From Bradyrhizobium sp. NAS96.2 (GTDB lineage: Bacteria; Pseudomonadota; Alphaproteobacteria; Rhizobiales; Xanthobacteraceae): a stretch of DNA of 59,527 bases. A program made the translations under genes and the position numbers. The stretch covers positions 1-59,527 of the forward strand of contig NZ_LGHK01000060.1 in assembly GCF_001908235.1 (NCBI RefSeq), read 5' to 3'. Shown one piece after another: positions 46,441 through 56,652 of this stretch. Below the pieces are notes generated by a model. That model searched no databases. It had not been told where the DNA came from and saw only the letters and a program-made list of their open reading frames with translations. Numbering within the stretch: position 1 is the first letter of the stretch; each line of letters starts with the position of its first letter.

Positions 46441-49398
46441 CTAACCCACGATCGCGTTGAACACCCGGCGCACCTCGCTCTGCGTCTCACGCAGGCGCGC
46501 CTCCAGCGCGGAGAAATCCGGTGCATCGCCGGCGCGCGCCATGACGCGCCGCAGATCCTCGCCCGCGGTCTCCGGATTGAACTTGCCGGTGACGCACAGC
46601 CGCAGGATCTGCGTCAGGTCATGATACAGCCGCGCCGCCGAGCGCAATATCTCGGCCTCGGACTGGCCGAGCAGGCCGAGCTTGGCGGCATTGTCGAGCA
46701 CTTGAAGCGTCGAGACGCTGAGGATCTCCGGCTTCGCCGAAGCATGTGCGAGCTGGAGATATTGCGCAATGAAATCGATGTCGACGAGCCCGCCGGCGGC
46801 GAGCTTGAGGTCCCAGACATCATCCTCGCCCTTCTCCAGCGCGATCGCCCGCCGCATGTCGGCAACATCGGCCGCGGTCGACGCCGCATCGCGCGGTCTC
46901 GTCAGCACGCTGCGGATGATCGCCTCGATCTTCTCGCGGAATTCCGCTGACGACGAGATCACGCGGGCACGCGTCAGCGCCATATGCTCCCAGGTCCAGG
47001 CCTCGCGCTCCTGATAGTCGGCGAACGAATCGATGCGCGAGGCGACCGGGCCAGCGCGCCCCGAGGGGCGCAGCCGCATGTCGACCTCGTAGAGCACGCC
47101 GTAATTGGTCCGGGTCGTGAAGGCGCTGATCAGGCGCTGGGTGAAGCGGGCAAAATATTGCGCACCATGCAGCGAGCGCTCGCCGTCGGAGTCCGGCGCC
47201 TCGCTGTCGAAATCGTAGAGCGTGATCAGATCGAGGTCGGAGGACGCCGTCATCTCGCGGCTGCCGAGCCGGCCCATCGCGATGATCGCGGTCTCCTGCC
47301 CCTTGATCCGGCCGTATTGCGCGGCGAACTGGTCGGTGACGAGGCCGTGCACGGTGTGCACGATCCCCTCCGCGACATCGGCAAAGGCCGTGCTGGCGTG
47401 CTGCGCCGACACCGTGCCGGACAGGATCCGCGTGCCGATCAGAAACAGGCTCTCCTGGCCGAACAGCCTCAGACGATCGAGGAAGTCCTCGTAGGACGAG
47501 GCATCCTGCAGCGTGGTCGCAAGCCGCTCCGACAGCTCCTTCTTGTCCGGCATCGCGCCGAAGAAGCGCGGATCGACCAGGCCGTCCATGATCTGCGGCT
47601 GCCGCGCCAGCATGTCGCCGAGCCGCGGCGCAGCGCCGAGGATCAGCGCCACCAGCGCAACGAAATCGCGGTTCTGGCTGAGCAGCGAGATCAGCCGCCC
47701 GCCCCGCTGCAGCGCACCGAGGAAGCGGTCGAATGCCGCCACCGCATCGTCCGGCTCCTCGGCATGCGCGAGGCCGTCGATCAGGCCAGGAATGAATTCG
47801 AGGAACGCCGCCCGCGTCGCCTCGACGCGCAGCGCGCGATAATCGCCCGCGATCCACTGCTGCACGGTGCCGGCCACCGCAACGGGCTTCTTGAAGCCGA
47901 GTTGAGCGAGATGTTCGATCAGGCGGCCGTCTTCCGGCCCGGCGCCATAATCGAGATCCGGCAGCTTCGCGGTGCCGGTCGGATCGTCGCCCTCGAACAG
48001 CTTGCCGTAGTGGTTCTGCACGATCTTGAGCTGACCGAGCAGGTCCCTGGCGAAGGCCTCGCGATTCTCGTAGCCGAAGAAATGCGCGAAGCGCTCGACG
48101 TCCTCGGGCGCTTCGGGCAGCGAATGGGTCTGCTCGTCGGCGATCATCTGCAGCCGGTGCTCGACCCGGCGCAGGAATTCGTAGGCCGTCGTCAGTTCGT
48201 CGCGCGCCTCGAAGGTGATCCAGTTGCTGTTGGCGAGCACATTGAGCGCCTCCAGCGTCGGCCGCACCCGCAACTCGGGATGGCGGCCGCCGGCGATCAG
48301 CTGCTGGGTCTGGGCGAAGAACTCGATCTCGCGGATGCCGCCGCGGCCGACCTTGACGTTGTGCCCCTCGACCGAGATCTCGCTCTGGCCGCGATAGGTC
48401 TGCATCTGCCGCTTCATGTCGTGGACGTCGGCGAGCGCGGCAAAATCCAGGTGCTTGCGCCAGACGAACGGCGCGAGCTCGGCGATCAGCGCCTCGCCGG
48501 CCTTGGGATCGCCGGCGCAAGGCCGCGCCTTGATCATCGCGGCGCGCTCCCAGGTTCGCCCCTCGCGCTCGTAATAGTGCAAGGCCGCGTCGGTCGAGAT
48601 CGCGACCTGGGTCGAGGCCGGGTCCGGGCGCAGCCTGAGATCGACCCGAAACACATAGCCCTCGCCCGAGCGCTGCTGCAGCATCCGCGCCATCGCCTGG
48701 GTGACGCGGACGAAGAACGGCTGCGGCTCGATATCCTCGGCGAGCGAGGTCGCCGTGCGATCGAAGAACACGATCAGATCGATGTCGCTGGAATAGTTCA
48801 GCTCGCCCGCGCCCATCTTGCCCATCGCAAGCACGATCAGGCCCGAGCCGACTTCCGGATGCTCGGCATCGACGGCGCTCATCAGGCCGCGGGCGACCTC
48901 CTGCCGGAACAGATAGCGCAGCGCCGATTGCACCGAATTCACCGCGATGTCGGTCAGCGCCGCCGTCACCCGCATCACCGGCCAGACGCCGCCGATATCG
49001 CACAGTGCGATCATCAGCGCGGCCTCCGCCTTCATGCGGCGAAGCAAGACCATCACGTCGGCCTCGCTGCCGGCGGCGAGCACGCCGCGCGAGGTGGCCT
49101 CGATCAGGCCGGCCAGATGCGACTCCGGGTCGCATGACAGGATCCGGATCAACCGCGCGGCATCGGCCCGCGCGAGCTCGAACAGATAGGGCGAGAACTC
49201 GGCGATGCCGCGCAGGATGTCCCGTGCGAACGGATGCTCCAGCAATGCTGCGAGCGCGGCCGATTGCGCCGGCTCGAGCTCGGCGAACCAGTCAGTCAGG
49301 CGCTGATCGGCGGATTCGGGCGCGGCGACACGCGGTCCATCCGCGAACCGCGCGGCCAGACGGTGTCGATCCGCGTTTCCCGGCGCGGCGGCATTCAT
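46441..49398 (-). CDS. glnE: Glutamine synthetase adenylyltransferase/deadenylase
   Basis: A 985-residue bifunctional regulator with two nucleotidyltransferase domains. The N-terminal de-adenylylation half has GMGKMGAGELNYSSDIDLIV; the C-terminal adenylylation half has IIAMGRLGSREMTASSDLDL. Each carries the GxGxxGxxE plus DxD-type metal site, and each is followed by a GlnD-PII-uridylyltransferase-type helical domain. It adjusts glutamine synthetase activity to nitrogen status through PII. The start overlaps the stop of the upstream kinase gene (ATGA), showing coupled translation. Confidence 0.96.
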   Translation of the reverse strand: MNAAAPGNADRHRLAARFADGPRVAAPESADQRLTDWFAELEPAQSAALAALLEHPFARDILRGIAEFSPYLFELARADAARLIRILSCDPESHLAGLIEATSRGVLAAGSEADVMVLLRRMKAEAALMIALCDIGGVWPVMRVTAALTDIAVNSVQSALRYLFRQEVARGLMSAVDAEHPEVGSGLIVLAMGKMGAGELNYSSDIDLIVFFDRTATSLAEDIEPQPFFVRVTQAMARMLQQRSGEGYVFRVDLRLRPDPASTQVAISTDAALHYYEREGRTWERAAMIKARPCAGDPKAGEALIAELAPFVWRKHLDFAALADVHDMKRQMQTYRGQSEISVEGHNVKVGRGGIREIEFFAQTQQLIAGGRHPELRVRPTLEALNVLANSNWITFEARDELTTAYEFLRRVEHRLQMIADEQTHSLPEAPEDVERFAHFFGYENREAFARDLLGQLKIVQNHYGKLFEGDDPTGTAKLPDLDYGAGPEDGRLIEHLAQLGFKKPVAVAGTVQQWIAGDYRALRVEATRAAFLEFIPGLIDGLAHAEEPDDAVAAFDRFLGALQRGGRLISLLSQNRDFVALVALILGAAPRLGDMLARQPQIMDGLVDPRFFGAMPDKKELSERLATTLQDASSYEDFLDRLRLFGQESLFLIGTRILSGTVSAQHASTAFADVAEGIVHTVHGLVTDQFAAQYGRIKGQETAIIAMGRLGSREMTASSDLDLITLYDFDSEAPDSDGERSLHGAQYFARFTQRLISAFTTRTNYGVLYEVDMRLRPSGRAGPVASRIDSFADYQEREAWTWEHMALTRARVISSSAEFREKIEAIIRSVLTRPRDAASTAADVADMRRAIALEKGEDDVWDLKLAAGGLVDIDFIAQYLQLAHASAKPEILSVSTLQVLDNAAKLGLLGQSEAEILRSAARLYHDLTQILRLCVTGKFNPETAGEDLRRVMARAGDAPDFSALEARLRETQSEVRRVFNAIVG

Positions 49399-50849
49399 GC
49401 CGCCTTCTGTGGCACATCCTGCGTTTGAGCCGCAAGCCTGTCACTGCCGCCCGCCCGCGCGGGCAGCACCAGGGTGGCCACCAGCCCGGGATGGGCATCG
49501 CCGAACCGCAGTTCGCCGCCATGGAGCGTGGCGACCGCCGAGGCCAGACTGAGGCCGAGACCGGAACCGGGTAAGGTGCGGCTCGCCTCGAGCCGCACGA
49601 AGCGCTCCACCGCATGCTTGCGGTCGCGCTCGGGGATACCAGGACCGTGGTCGGTGACGCTGAGCAGGACCTGATCGCCCTCGCGCCGCGCCTCGATCAG
49701 GATCTCCCGTGCATCCGCCTTCATCGGCTCAACGCCCGCGTCGGGCTTGCCATATTTGATAGCGTTCTCGACCAGGTTGGCGACCGCCTGGCTGATCAAT
49801 TCGCGGTTGCCGTGAATCGGCGCCGGCGCGGTCTTCACCTGCAGCGTCATGCCGTCGTCCTCGGCCAGCGGCTCGTACAATTCGTGGATGCCGTTGGCGA
49901 CGTCGGCGCCGTCGAAATCGTCCATGTTGCCGCGCGCCTGGCCGGACTCGGCCCGCGCGATCATCAACAGCGCGTTGAAGGTGCGGATCAGCCCGTCGGA
50001 TTCCTCGATCGTCCGCTCCAGCGCCGCGCGGTAGTCGGCCTCGCTGCCCGACCGCGCCAGCGCCTCCTCGGCGCGGTTGCGCAGCCGCGTCAGCGGCGTC
50101 TTCAGGTCGTGGGCGATGTTGTCCGAGACCTCCTTCAGCCCCGTCATCAGCGCCTCGATGCGCTCCAGCATGACATTGAGATTTTCCGCGAGACGGTCGA
50201 GCTCGTCGCCGCTGCGGCCGACCGGCAGCCGGCCCGACAGATCGCCCGCCATGATGCGCCTGGTGGTGCCGGTCATGGCGTCGATCCGGTGCAGCACGCG
50301 GCGGGCGACGAAGATGCCGCCGCCGATGCCGAGCACGACCACGACGAGGATCGACCATTGCGCGGCCTTGGCGACGATGCCGAACAGCCGCCGCCGCTCC
50401 TCGAGGTCACGCCCGACCAGGAGGCGGAAGCCGTTGTCCATCTCGGCGACCCGCACCAGCGCGCGATGATCGGTCTTGTCCTGGTCGTCGATCCGGCGAT
50501 AGGCGGTCTCGCTCCAGCCCTGGACGCTCATCACGCCCGGCGCCAGCGAGCCGACATTGCCGGCCAGCGCCTGCCCGTTCGGCGCGGTCAGGAGATAGAG
50601 GTTGGCGCCCGGCCGCAGCGCACGATTGCCCATGGTGGTCAGCAGGCCGTGCAGGCCGCGGCGGTTATAGATGGACGTGATCTCGCCGATCTCGACGTTG
50701 ACGGTCGTCGTGATCTGCTCGGTGATCAGCCGCCGTGTGTTCCAGGCGAAGTAAGCCAGCAGCGAGGCGGCGAACAGCGCGAACAGGAACAAATAGACCA
50801 GCGTCAGCCGAAACGCCGTGGTCCGGATCAGTTTACCGAATGCCGTCAC
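49395..50849 (-). CDS. Two-component sensor histidine kinase
   Basis: A 484-residue kinase. Membrane span 1 (LTLVYLFLFALFAASLLAYF), a periplasmic domain (about 35-165), span 2 (SILVVVVLGIGGGIFVARRV), HAMP, HisKA (SDNIAHDLKTPLTRLRNRAE) and HATPase (AVANLVENAIKYG; LPGSGLGLSLASAVATLHGG). The gene overlaps the response-regulator stop by 17 bp upstream and glnE downstream. This degP-regulator-kinase-glnE order is, as I recall, conserved in Rhizobiales; the signal is unknown but a cell-envelope stimulus would fit degP next door (inference). Confidence 0.92.
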   Translation of the reverse strand: MTAFGKLIRTTAFRLTLVYLFLFALFAASLLAYFAWNTRRLITEQITTTVNVEIGEITSIYNRRGLHGLLTTMGNRALRPGANLYLLTAPNGQALAGNVGSLAPGVMSVQGWSETAYRRIDDQDKTDHRALVRVAEMDNGFRLLVGRDLEERRRLFGIVAKAAQWSILVVVVLGIGGGIFVARRVLHRIDAMTGTTRRIMAGDLSGRLPVGRSGDELDRLAENLNVMLERIEALMTGLKEVSDNIAHDLKTPLTRLRNRAEEALARSGSEADYRAALERTIEESDGLIRTFNALLMIARAESGQARGNMDDFDGADVANGIHELYEPLAEDDGMTLQVKTAPAPIHGNRELISQAVANLVENAIKYGKPDAGVEPMKADAREILIEARREGDQVLLSVTDHGPGIPERDRKHAVERFVRLEASRTLPGSGLGLSLASAVATLHGGELRFGDAHPGLVATLVLPARAGGSDRLAAQTQDVPQKAA

Positions 50850-51513
50850 GGATCATATACCCCGCGCCGCGGATGGTATGGAGCAGCGGCCGCTCAAAAC
50901 CCTTGTCGATCTTGGAGCGCAGCCGCGAGATGTGCACGTCGATGACGTTGGTCTGCGGATCGAAATGATAGTCCCAGACATTCTCGAGCAGCATCGTCCG
51001 CGTCACCACCTGCCCCGCATGCTTCATCAGATATTCGAGCAGGCGGAATTCGCGCGGCTGCAAGGTCAGCTCGTCCTTGCCGCGGGCGACGCGATGCGAC
51101 AGCCGATCGAGCTCGAGGTCGCCGACCTTGTAGGTGGTCTCCTCGGCCGGCCCGACATTGCGCCGCGACAGCACCTCGACGCGCGCGAGCAACTCGGCGA
51201 AGGAATAGGGTTTCGGCAGATAGTCGTCGCCGCCGGCGCGCAGGCCCTTGATGCGGTCGTCGACCTGGCCGAGCGCCGAGAGGATCAGGACCGGCGTCCG
51301 GTTGCCCTTGTCGCGCAGGCTGCCGATCAGCGACAGGCCGTCACGCTTCGGCAGCATGCGATCCACCACCAGCACGTCGTAATCGCCGGTTTCAGCCATC
51401 GACAGGCCTTCCTCGCCATCGGAGGCGAGATCGGCGATGTAGCCGACTTCACGGAATGCCTTGACCAGATAGTCGGCTGACTCGCGGTCGTCTTCGATGA
51501 TCAGGATGCGCAT
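50833..51513 (-). CDS. OmpR-family response regulator
   Basis: A 226-residue regulator. The receiver domain (about 1-115) has acidic pocket IIEDD, phospho-Asp in VLVVDRMLPKRDG and Lys in DDYLPKPYSFAEL. The OmpR/PhoB winged helix (about 130-226) has LQPREFRLLEYLMKHAGQVV and NVIDVHISRLRSKID. ATG 51513 (MRILIIEDD) is the family start; a longer in-frame extension to 51750 runs through a palindromic repeat. Encoded directly before its kinase and downstream of degP. Confidence 0.93.
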   Translation of the reverse strand: MRILIIEDDRESADYLVKAFREVGYIADLASDGEEGLSMAETGDYDVLVVDRMLPKRDGLSLIGSLRDKGNRTPVLILSALGQVDDRIKGLRAGGDDYLPKPYSFAELLARVEVLSRRNVGPAEETTYKVGDLELDRLSHRVARGKDELTLQPREFRLLEYLMKHAGQVVTRTMLLENVWDYHFDPQTNVIDVHISRLRSKIDKGFERPLLHTIRGAGYMIRDGIR

Positions 51514-51835
51514 TTGCGGAGCGGTGGCGGTCACGGGAATGGGCCCTCTGTCAGCATGGCGCGGCCGGCCTGCACATGCAAGACGACCGCGCATATTCTG
51601 TAATTTGAGCTGCCGCATGATCTGACCGGAAAACCGGTTTCCACTTTTCCGGATCATGCGGGTTGGGAAAAAGTGGGCGGTGAAGCTGGGGGACTCCACC
51701 GCCCTGAGACCTTCCGACGGAGGGGGGCATATTCCATCGAAAGGCAACATAGGGAGCGAGCAAGGGGCCCACCCCCCGGAAAGCGCCGTCGGCGGGGGCG
51801 ACTAATGCCGGCGACGCTTTCCAACTCATAGATAG
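51514..51835. other. Intergenic region between degP and the response regulator
   Basis: A 322-bp stretch without a convincing gene. It contains the palindrome at 51615-51659. The regulator's promoter should lie here. No terminator of clear form was seen for degP. Confidence 0.55.
51615..51659. repeat. 45-bp imperfect palindrome
   Basis: GCATGAT (51615-51621) and ATCATGC (51653-51659) bound the element. Inner blocks CCGGAAAACCGG and CCACTTTTCCGG make it foldable. I recall very similar units scattered through rhizobial genomes; only this copy is in the window. Confidence 0.6.
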
Positions 51836-53425
51836 TTATCCCTTGGCCAGCGGCACTGCCACAAAGCGCGACGAACCGCCGCTCTTCACGCGCATGAGAA
51901 CGCTGTTCTTGTTGTCATTGCGCGCCGCGGTGATCGCATCTCGCACCTCGCCGGCGCTGCCGACGGACTTGCCGGCAACCTCGAGGATCACGTCGCCTTC
52001 CTTGAAGCCCCGCTCGGCGGCAGCACTCTTGGGATCGACTTCGGTCACGACCACGCCTTCCTTGCCGGCGCCGGCCACGCTGTTGGCGGGCGCCACGGTG
52101 AGGCCGAGCTTCGGCACGTCGGTGCCGCGGGACGAGTTGCCTTTGTCGCTGTTGTTGTCGGTGTCAGCCTTGGCTTCCAGGCTGTTCGGCAACTGGCCGA
52201 GCGTCAGGTTGACGGTCTTGTCCTGACCCTTGTGCAGCACGTTCAGCTTCACCGCATTGCCGGGCGCGAGGCCGCCGATGGTGCGGGCGAGTTCGCGCGC
52301 ATCCTTCACCGGCTCGCCATTGACGGCGGTGATGACGTCACCGGACTCGATGCCGGCCTTGGCCGCGGGGCCGTTGGCCTGCGGTTCGGCAACCAGCGCG
52401 CCTTCGGCCTTCTTCATGCCGAGGCTGTCGGCGATGTCGGACGTCACCGGCTGGATCTGGACGCCGATCCAGCCGCGGCTGACCGAGCCCTTGTCCTTCA
52501 GCTGGGCAACGACGCTCTTGACGGTCTGGGCCGGGATCGAGAACGCGATGCCGACGCTGCCGCCGGACGGCGAGTAGATCGCGGTGTTGACGCCCATCAC
52601 CTCACCCGACACGTCGAACGCCGGGCCACCCGAATTGCCCTTGTTCACGGGCGCATCGATCTGGATGAAGTCGTCATACGGGCCGTTGCCGATGTCGCGG
52701 CCGGAGGCGGAGACGATGCCCGCGGTCACGGTGCCGCCGAGGCCGAAGGGGTTGCCGACCGCCAGCACCCAGTCGCCGATGCGCGGCTTGCTATCGGACA
52801 GCTTGGCAAACTGGAAGTTGGAGCCGCCCTCGACCTTGATCAGCGCGAGGTCGGTGCGCGGATCGGTGCCGATCACCTTGGCGGAATAGGTCTTGCCGTC
52901 ATCGGTCGTGACTTCGACCTTGTCGGCGCCGTCGACGACGTGATTGTTGGTCACGGCATAGCCGTCAGCCGAGATGAAGAAGCCGGAGCCCTGGCCCGTC
53001 ACCACGCCACCGCCACGCGGTCCACCGCGCAGGCCCGGGGGCAAGCCATCCGGACCGCCAAAGCGGCGGAAGAAGCGCTCCATCGGCGAACCCGGCTGGA
53101 ACGGCGAATCTTCGTTGTTGCCGCTGTCGTCCTTCGCGACCTTCTCGCGAATGTTGACCTTGACCGAGATCACCGACGGCTTCACGCGCTCGACGATGTC
53201 GGCAAATCCGACCGGCTGCTGAACCTTCTTGACCTCGTTATTGACCTGCGCATGCGCAGGCGTCGTGAACAGGTCGGCCGGGTTGTGGGTGGGGCTGAGG
53301 CCATAGGTGGCGGCACCGAGGCCGGCCACGACCGAGGCCATCAGCGCAAGTTTGCGGGCAGAGAACAGCGAGCGCTTCGGCGCCTTGTAGGACGGAAGGG
53401 ACGAGAGGTCGGGACGATCGGTCAT
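51836..53425 (-). CDS. degP: DegP/HtrA-type periplasmic serine protease (Do family)
   Basis: A 529-residue envelope protease and chaperone. N-terminal anchor or signal (LALMASVVAGLGAATYGLS), then a trypsin-like domain with the full triad: His in AVTNNHVVDGAD, Asp in DPRTDLALIK and Ser in NKGNSGGPAFD. Two PDZ domains follow (about 310-400 and 425-525). A Gly/Pro/Arg-rich loop precedes the protease core. It degrades misfolded periplasmic proteins. Located between ccmH and the two-component pair; a 170-bp gap upstream should hold its promoter. Confidence 0.94.
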   Translation of the reverse strand: MTDRPDLSSLPSYKAPKRSLFSARKLALMASVVAGLGAATYGLSPTHNPADLFTTPAHAQVNNEVKKVQQPVGFADIVERVKPSVISVKVNIREKVAKDDSGNNEDSPFQPGSPMERFFRRFGGPDGLPPGLRGGPRGGGVVTGQGSGFFISADGYAVTNNHVVDGADKVEVTTDDGKTYSAKVIGTDPRTDLALIKVEGGSNFQFAKLSDSKPRIGDWVLAVGNPFGLGGTVTAGIVSASGRDIGNGPYDDFIQIDAPVNKGNSGGPAFDVSGEVMGVNTAIYSPSGGSVGIAFSIPAQTVKSVVAQLKDKGSVSRGWIGVQIQPVTSDIADSLGMKKAEGALVAEPQANGPAAKAGIESGDVITAVNGEPVKDARELARTIGGLAPGNAVKLNVLHKGQDKTVNLTLGQLPNSLEAKADTDNNSDKGNSSRGTDVPKLGLTVAPANSVAGAGKEGVVVTEVDPKSAAAERGFKEGDVILEVAGKSVGSAGEVRDAITAARNDNKNSVLMRVKSGGSSRFVAVPLAKG

Positions 53426-53595
53426 GTGTTGAAATCTCCAAGGCCAGAATCACCGGTGCGGGGGCGGGCACCTGATGCAGCTGAACATGGGGTCATCAGC
53501 CTTACGGCGCGCTGGCTGCGGAATTAAACTTTTGTAATCGAGCAGATCAGCGCTGCGGCAGAATAGCGCAGCCGAATTAAGGGCTTAGAAAGGAA

Positions 53596-54102
53596 CTAAA
53601 GCGGCTTGTCCGGCGCGGATTCGGACGCCAGCAGCCGTTCGAGGCGGGCTTGCTCGTCGGACGTCAGTCCGGGGCCGGAATCGCCCCCGGCGGCGACCGG
53701 ATTGCCCTTGCGCCGGCCAAGGCGCCAGAGCGCAAGACCGCCGAGGAGAAGCGCCAGCGGCGGGGTCAGCCACAGCACCAGCGTATGCTCGTTGAGACGC
53801 GGCTTCAGCAGCACGAATTCGCCGTATCTGGCCACCAGGAAATCGATCACCTGGCGGTCGCTGTCGCCGGCCGAGATGCGCTCGCGGACCAGGAGGCGGA
53901 GGTCGCGGGCCAGCGGCGCCTCCGAATCGTCGATCGACTGGTTCTGGCAAACCATGCAGCGCAGCTCTTTGGAGAGCTCGCGCGCCCTCGCCTCCTTGGC
54001 CGGATCCGCCATGATCTCGTCGGGCAGCACCGCCCGCGCGGGCATCGCGCCGAGCATCAGGCCCGCCGCAAGAAGAGCGGCTGCAAGCGCGCGCGACCGC
54101 AT
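53596..54102 (-). CDS. ccmH: Cytochrome c maturation protein CcmH (CycL)
   Basis: A 168-residue membrane-anchored thioredoxin-type protein. Signal segment (ALAAALLAAGLMLGAMPARA), the redox motif LRCMVCQNQSIDDSEAPLA, and a C-terminal anchor (LVLWLTPPLALLLGGLALW). It reduces the apocytochrome CXXCH thiols before heme attachment. ATG 54102 overlaps the ccmF stop by one base (TGATG), showing translational coupling. Last gene of ccmIEFH. Confidence 0.94.
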   Translation of the reverse strand: MRSRALAAALLAAGLMLGAMPARAVLPDEIMADPAKEARARELSKELRCMVCQNQSIDDSEAPLARDLRLLVRERISAGDSDRQVIDFLVARYGEFVLLKPRLNEHTLVLWLTPPLALLLGGLALWRLGRRKGNPVAAGGDSGPGLTSDEQARLERLLASESAPDKPL

Positions 54103-56087
54103 CACTCGGCCGCCTGCAATGCGCGGGCGGCTGCCTTCGCCGGCTTCGGCGCGCCGACCCGCAGGCGGCGGTCGGATAGCGACAGCAAGCCACCGAACGC
54201 CATCAGCACCGGTCCCCACCAGATCATCAGCACCAGCGGCTTGTGATAGATGCGCACCGCGATCGCGCCGTCGGCGGAGGTGTCGCCGAGCGAGATGTAG
54301 AGCTGGCTTGCGCCGCGGGTCAGCAGCGCGGCCTCGGTCGTCGAGGCGCCGCGGGTGGTGAAGTTGCGCTTCGACGGCGTCATCACGCTGATTTTGTCGC
54401 CGTCACGCGTCACGGTGAATTGCGCGACCATCTCGCGGAAATTCGGCCCCTGCCGCGGGTTCAGGCCGTCGAGCCGCAACTGGTAGCCGGCGACGCGGGC
54501 GACGTCGTCCGGCTTCATGGAGCCGATATATTCGCTGTTCCAGGTGGTCTCGCAGACGATCCCGATCAGCGCGACGCCAAGACCGGCATGCGCGAAAGCC
54601 GTGCCCCAGGTCGCGCGCGGCAGACCGCGTGCGCGGCGCAGCGAGAGCGAGAGCGGAATCCGGAACAGCGCGATGCGTTCGGCGAGATCGCACAGCGCAC
54701 CCATGATGACGAAGGCCGCAAGCCCGATCGCGAGCGGCGCCAAAGTCGCGCCGCCATAGGTCCACGCCAACACCAGGGCCATTGCCACCAGCGCAACGAT
54801 GCCGGCGACCATCAGCCGCTGCGCCGCGCCGAGCAGATCGCCGCGCTTCCAGGCCAGCAGCGGCCCGAACGGCACCGCGAGCAGCAGCGGCACGAACAGC
54901 GGCGCGAAGGTGAAATTGAAGAACGGCGCGCCGACCGAGATCTTCTCGCCGGTCAAGACCTCGAGCGCCAGCGGATACAGCGTGCCGATGAACACCGTCG
55001 CGCAGGCGGTGGTGAGCAGCAGGTTGTTGAGCACCAGTGCGCCTTCGCGCGAGATCGGCGCGAACAGCCCGCCCTGCTTCAGCGCCGGCGCGCGCCAGGC
55101 ATAAAGCGACAGGCTGCCGCCGATGAAGACGAACAGGATCAGCAGAATGAACACGCCACGGGTCGGATCGGTCGCGAAGGCGTGAACCGATGTCAGCACG
55201 CCGGAGCGGACCAGGAAGGTGCCGAGCAGCGACAGCGAGAAGGTCAGGATCGACAGCAGGACGGTCCAGACCTTCAGCGCGTTGCGCTTCTCCATCACCA
55301 GCGCCGAATGCAGCAGCGCGGTGCCGGCAAGCCAGGGCATCAGCGAGGCGTTCTCGACCGGATCCCAGAACCACCAGCCGCCCCAGCCGAGCTCGTAATA
55401 GGCCCAGTAGGAGCCCATCGCGATGCCGAGCGTCAGGAAGATCCACGCCATCAGCGTCCACGGCCGCACCCAGCGCGCCCAGGCGGCGTCGATCCGCCCC
55501 TCGAGCAGCGCCGCCACCGCGAACGAGAACGAGATCGAGAAGCCGACATAGCCGAGATAGAGCATCGGCGGATGCACCGCGAGGCCGATGTCCTGCAGCA
55601 CCGGATTGAGGTCACGGCCCTCGAGCGGCGGGTTGGCGATGCGCAGGAACGGGTTCGAGGTGATCAGGATGAACAGATAGAACGCGCTGGCGACCCAGGC
55701 CTGCACCGCCAGCACATGGGCGCGCAGCGACAGCGGCAGATTGTTGCCGAAGGCCGCGACGAGGCCGCCGAACAGCGCGAGGATCGACACCCACAGCAGC
55801 ATCGAGCCTTCATGGTTTCCCCACACGCCGGTGATCTTGTAGAGCAGCGGCTTCAGCGAATGCGAGTTCTCATAGACATTGGCGACCGAGAAATCCGAGG
55901 TGACATGCAGCGTCACCAGCGCCGCGAACGACGCCGCGACGAACAGCAACTGGGCGAGCGCAGTCGAGCGCGCGACGTTCATCAGCGCCGCATCGCGCCA
56001 GCGCGCGCCGACGATCGGCACGATCGACTGGATCAGCGCGAGCCCAAGCGCGAGCACCAGGGCATAATGTCCGCTTTCGGCGATCAC
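54102..56087 (-). CDS. ccmF: Cytochrome c heme lyase subunit CcmF (CycK)
   Basis: A 661-residue protein with about 15 membrane helices. Heme-handling WWD motif [18 protein letters not shown], and conserved periplasmic regions near [14 protein letters not shown] and [14 protein letters not shown]. It takes heme from CcmE and, with CcmH and CcmI, ligates it to apocytochrome c. Start ATG 56087 overlaps the ccmE stop (ATGA). Confidence 0.96.
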   Translation of the reverse strand: MIAESGHYALVLALGLALIQSIVPIVGARWRDAALMNVARSTALAQLLFVAASFAALVTLHVTSDFSVANVYENSHSLKPLLYKITGVWGNHEGSMLLWVSILALFGGLVAAFGNNLPLSLRAHVLAVQAWVASAFYLFILITSNPFLRIANPPLEGRDLNPVLQDIGLAVHPPMLYLGYVGFSISFSFAVAALLEGRIDAAWARWVRPWTLMAWIFLTLGIAMGSYWAYYELGWGGWWFWDPVENASLMPWLAGTALLHSALVMEKRNALKVWTVLLSILTFSLSLLGTFLVRSGVLTSVHAFATDPTRGVFILLILFVFIGGSLSLYAWRAPALKQGGLFAPISREGALVLNNLLLTTACATVFIGTLYPLALEVLTGEKISVGAPFFNFTFAPLFVPLLLAVPFGPLLAWKRGDLLGAAQRLMVAGIVALVAMALVLAWTYGGATLAPLAIGLAAFVIMGALCDLAERIALFRIPLSLSLRRARGLPRATWGTAFAHAGLGVALIGIVCETTWNSEYIGSMKPDDVARVAGYQLRLDGLNPRQGPNFREMVAQFTVTRDGDKISVMTPSKRNFTTRGASTTEAALLTRGASQLYISLGDTSADGAIAVRIYHKPLVLMIWWGPVLMAFGGLLSLSDRRLRVGAPKPAKAAARALQAAE

Positions 56088-56593
56088 CGCATCGCTCCCT
56101 GGGTCGGCGCCGCCGAGGCGCTCGGCATTGCACCCGGCCTGTTGTCTGACTTGGCGCCGTAATCATCCTTCCAGTGGCCCTGCTTCTTCAGGGCATCGGC
56201 GACGTCCTTCGGCATGTAGTTCTCGTCATGCTTGGCGAGCACGGTGTCGGCGCGGAACACGCCCGACGCATCGAGCGCGCCTTCGGCAACGACGCCCTGC
56301 CCTTCGCGGAACAGGTCCGGCAGGATGCCCTTGTAGGCCACCGGCAGCGTCGCGCTGCCGTCGGCGACGGTGAAAGTCACGGCAAGGTTGTCGCCGCGCT
56401 GGAGCGAGCCAGGCTGCACCAGACCGCCAAGGCGGAAACGCTTGCCCGGGCCGAGATGCTTTTCGGCCACCATCGACGGCGTCGAGAAGAACACGATGGA
56501 ATCGCGCAGCGCGTTCAGCACCAGCCCCGCGGCGATCGCGAGCACGACGAGCGCGCAACCGATCAGTGTCAAACGCCGTTGCTTCCTGGTCAT
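56084..56593 (-). CDS. ccmE: Heme chaperone CcmE (CycJ)
   Basis: A 169-residue periplasmic OB-fold protein with one N-terminal membrane anchor ([20 protein letters not shown]). The covalent heme-binding His is in [11 protein letters not shown], followed by the flexible Ala/Pro-rich tail. It carries heme to CcmF. 59 bp separate it from ccmI. Confidence 0.95.
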   Translation of the reverse strand: MTRKQRRLTLIGCALVVLAIAAGLVLNALRDSIVFFSTPSMVAEKHLGPGKRFRLGGLVQPGSLQRGDNLAVTFTVADGSATLPVAYKGILPDLFREGQGVVAEGALDASGVFRADTVLAKHDENYMPKDVADALKKQGHWKDDYGAKSDNRPGAMPSASAAPTQGAMR

Positions 56594-56652
56594 GGTCCAT
56601 CCTTGCGCTCGATGCCGTCCGAAAACCGCCGCGCATTGCTCCGCGTCATGGG

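Noticed and set aside
46984..49137. A 717-residue plus-strand frame opposite glnE
   Set aside because: Same reason: glnE is certain and the opposite frame is Arg/Asp/His-rich without motifs.
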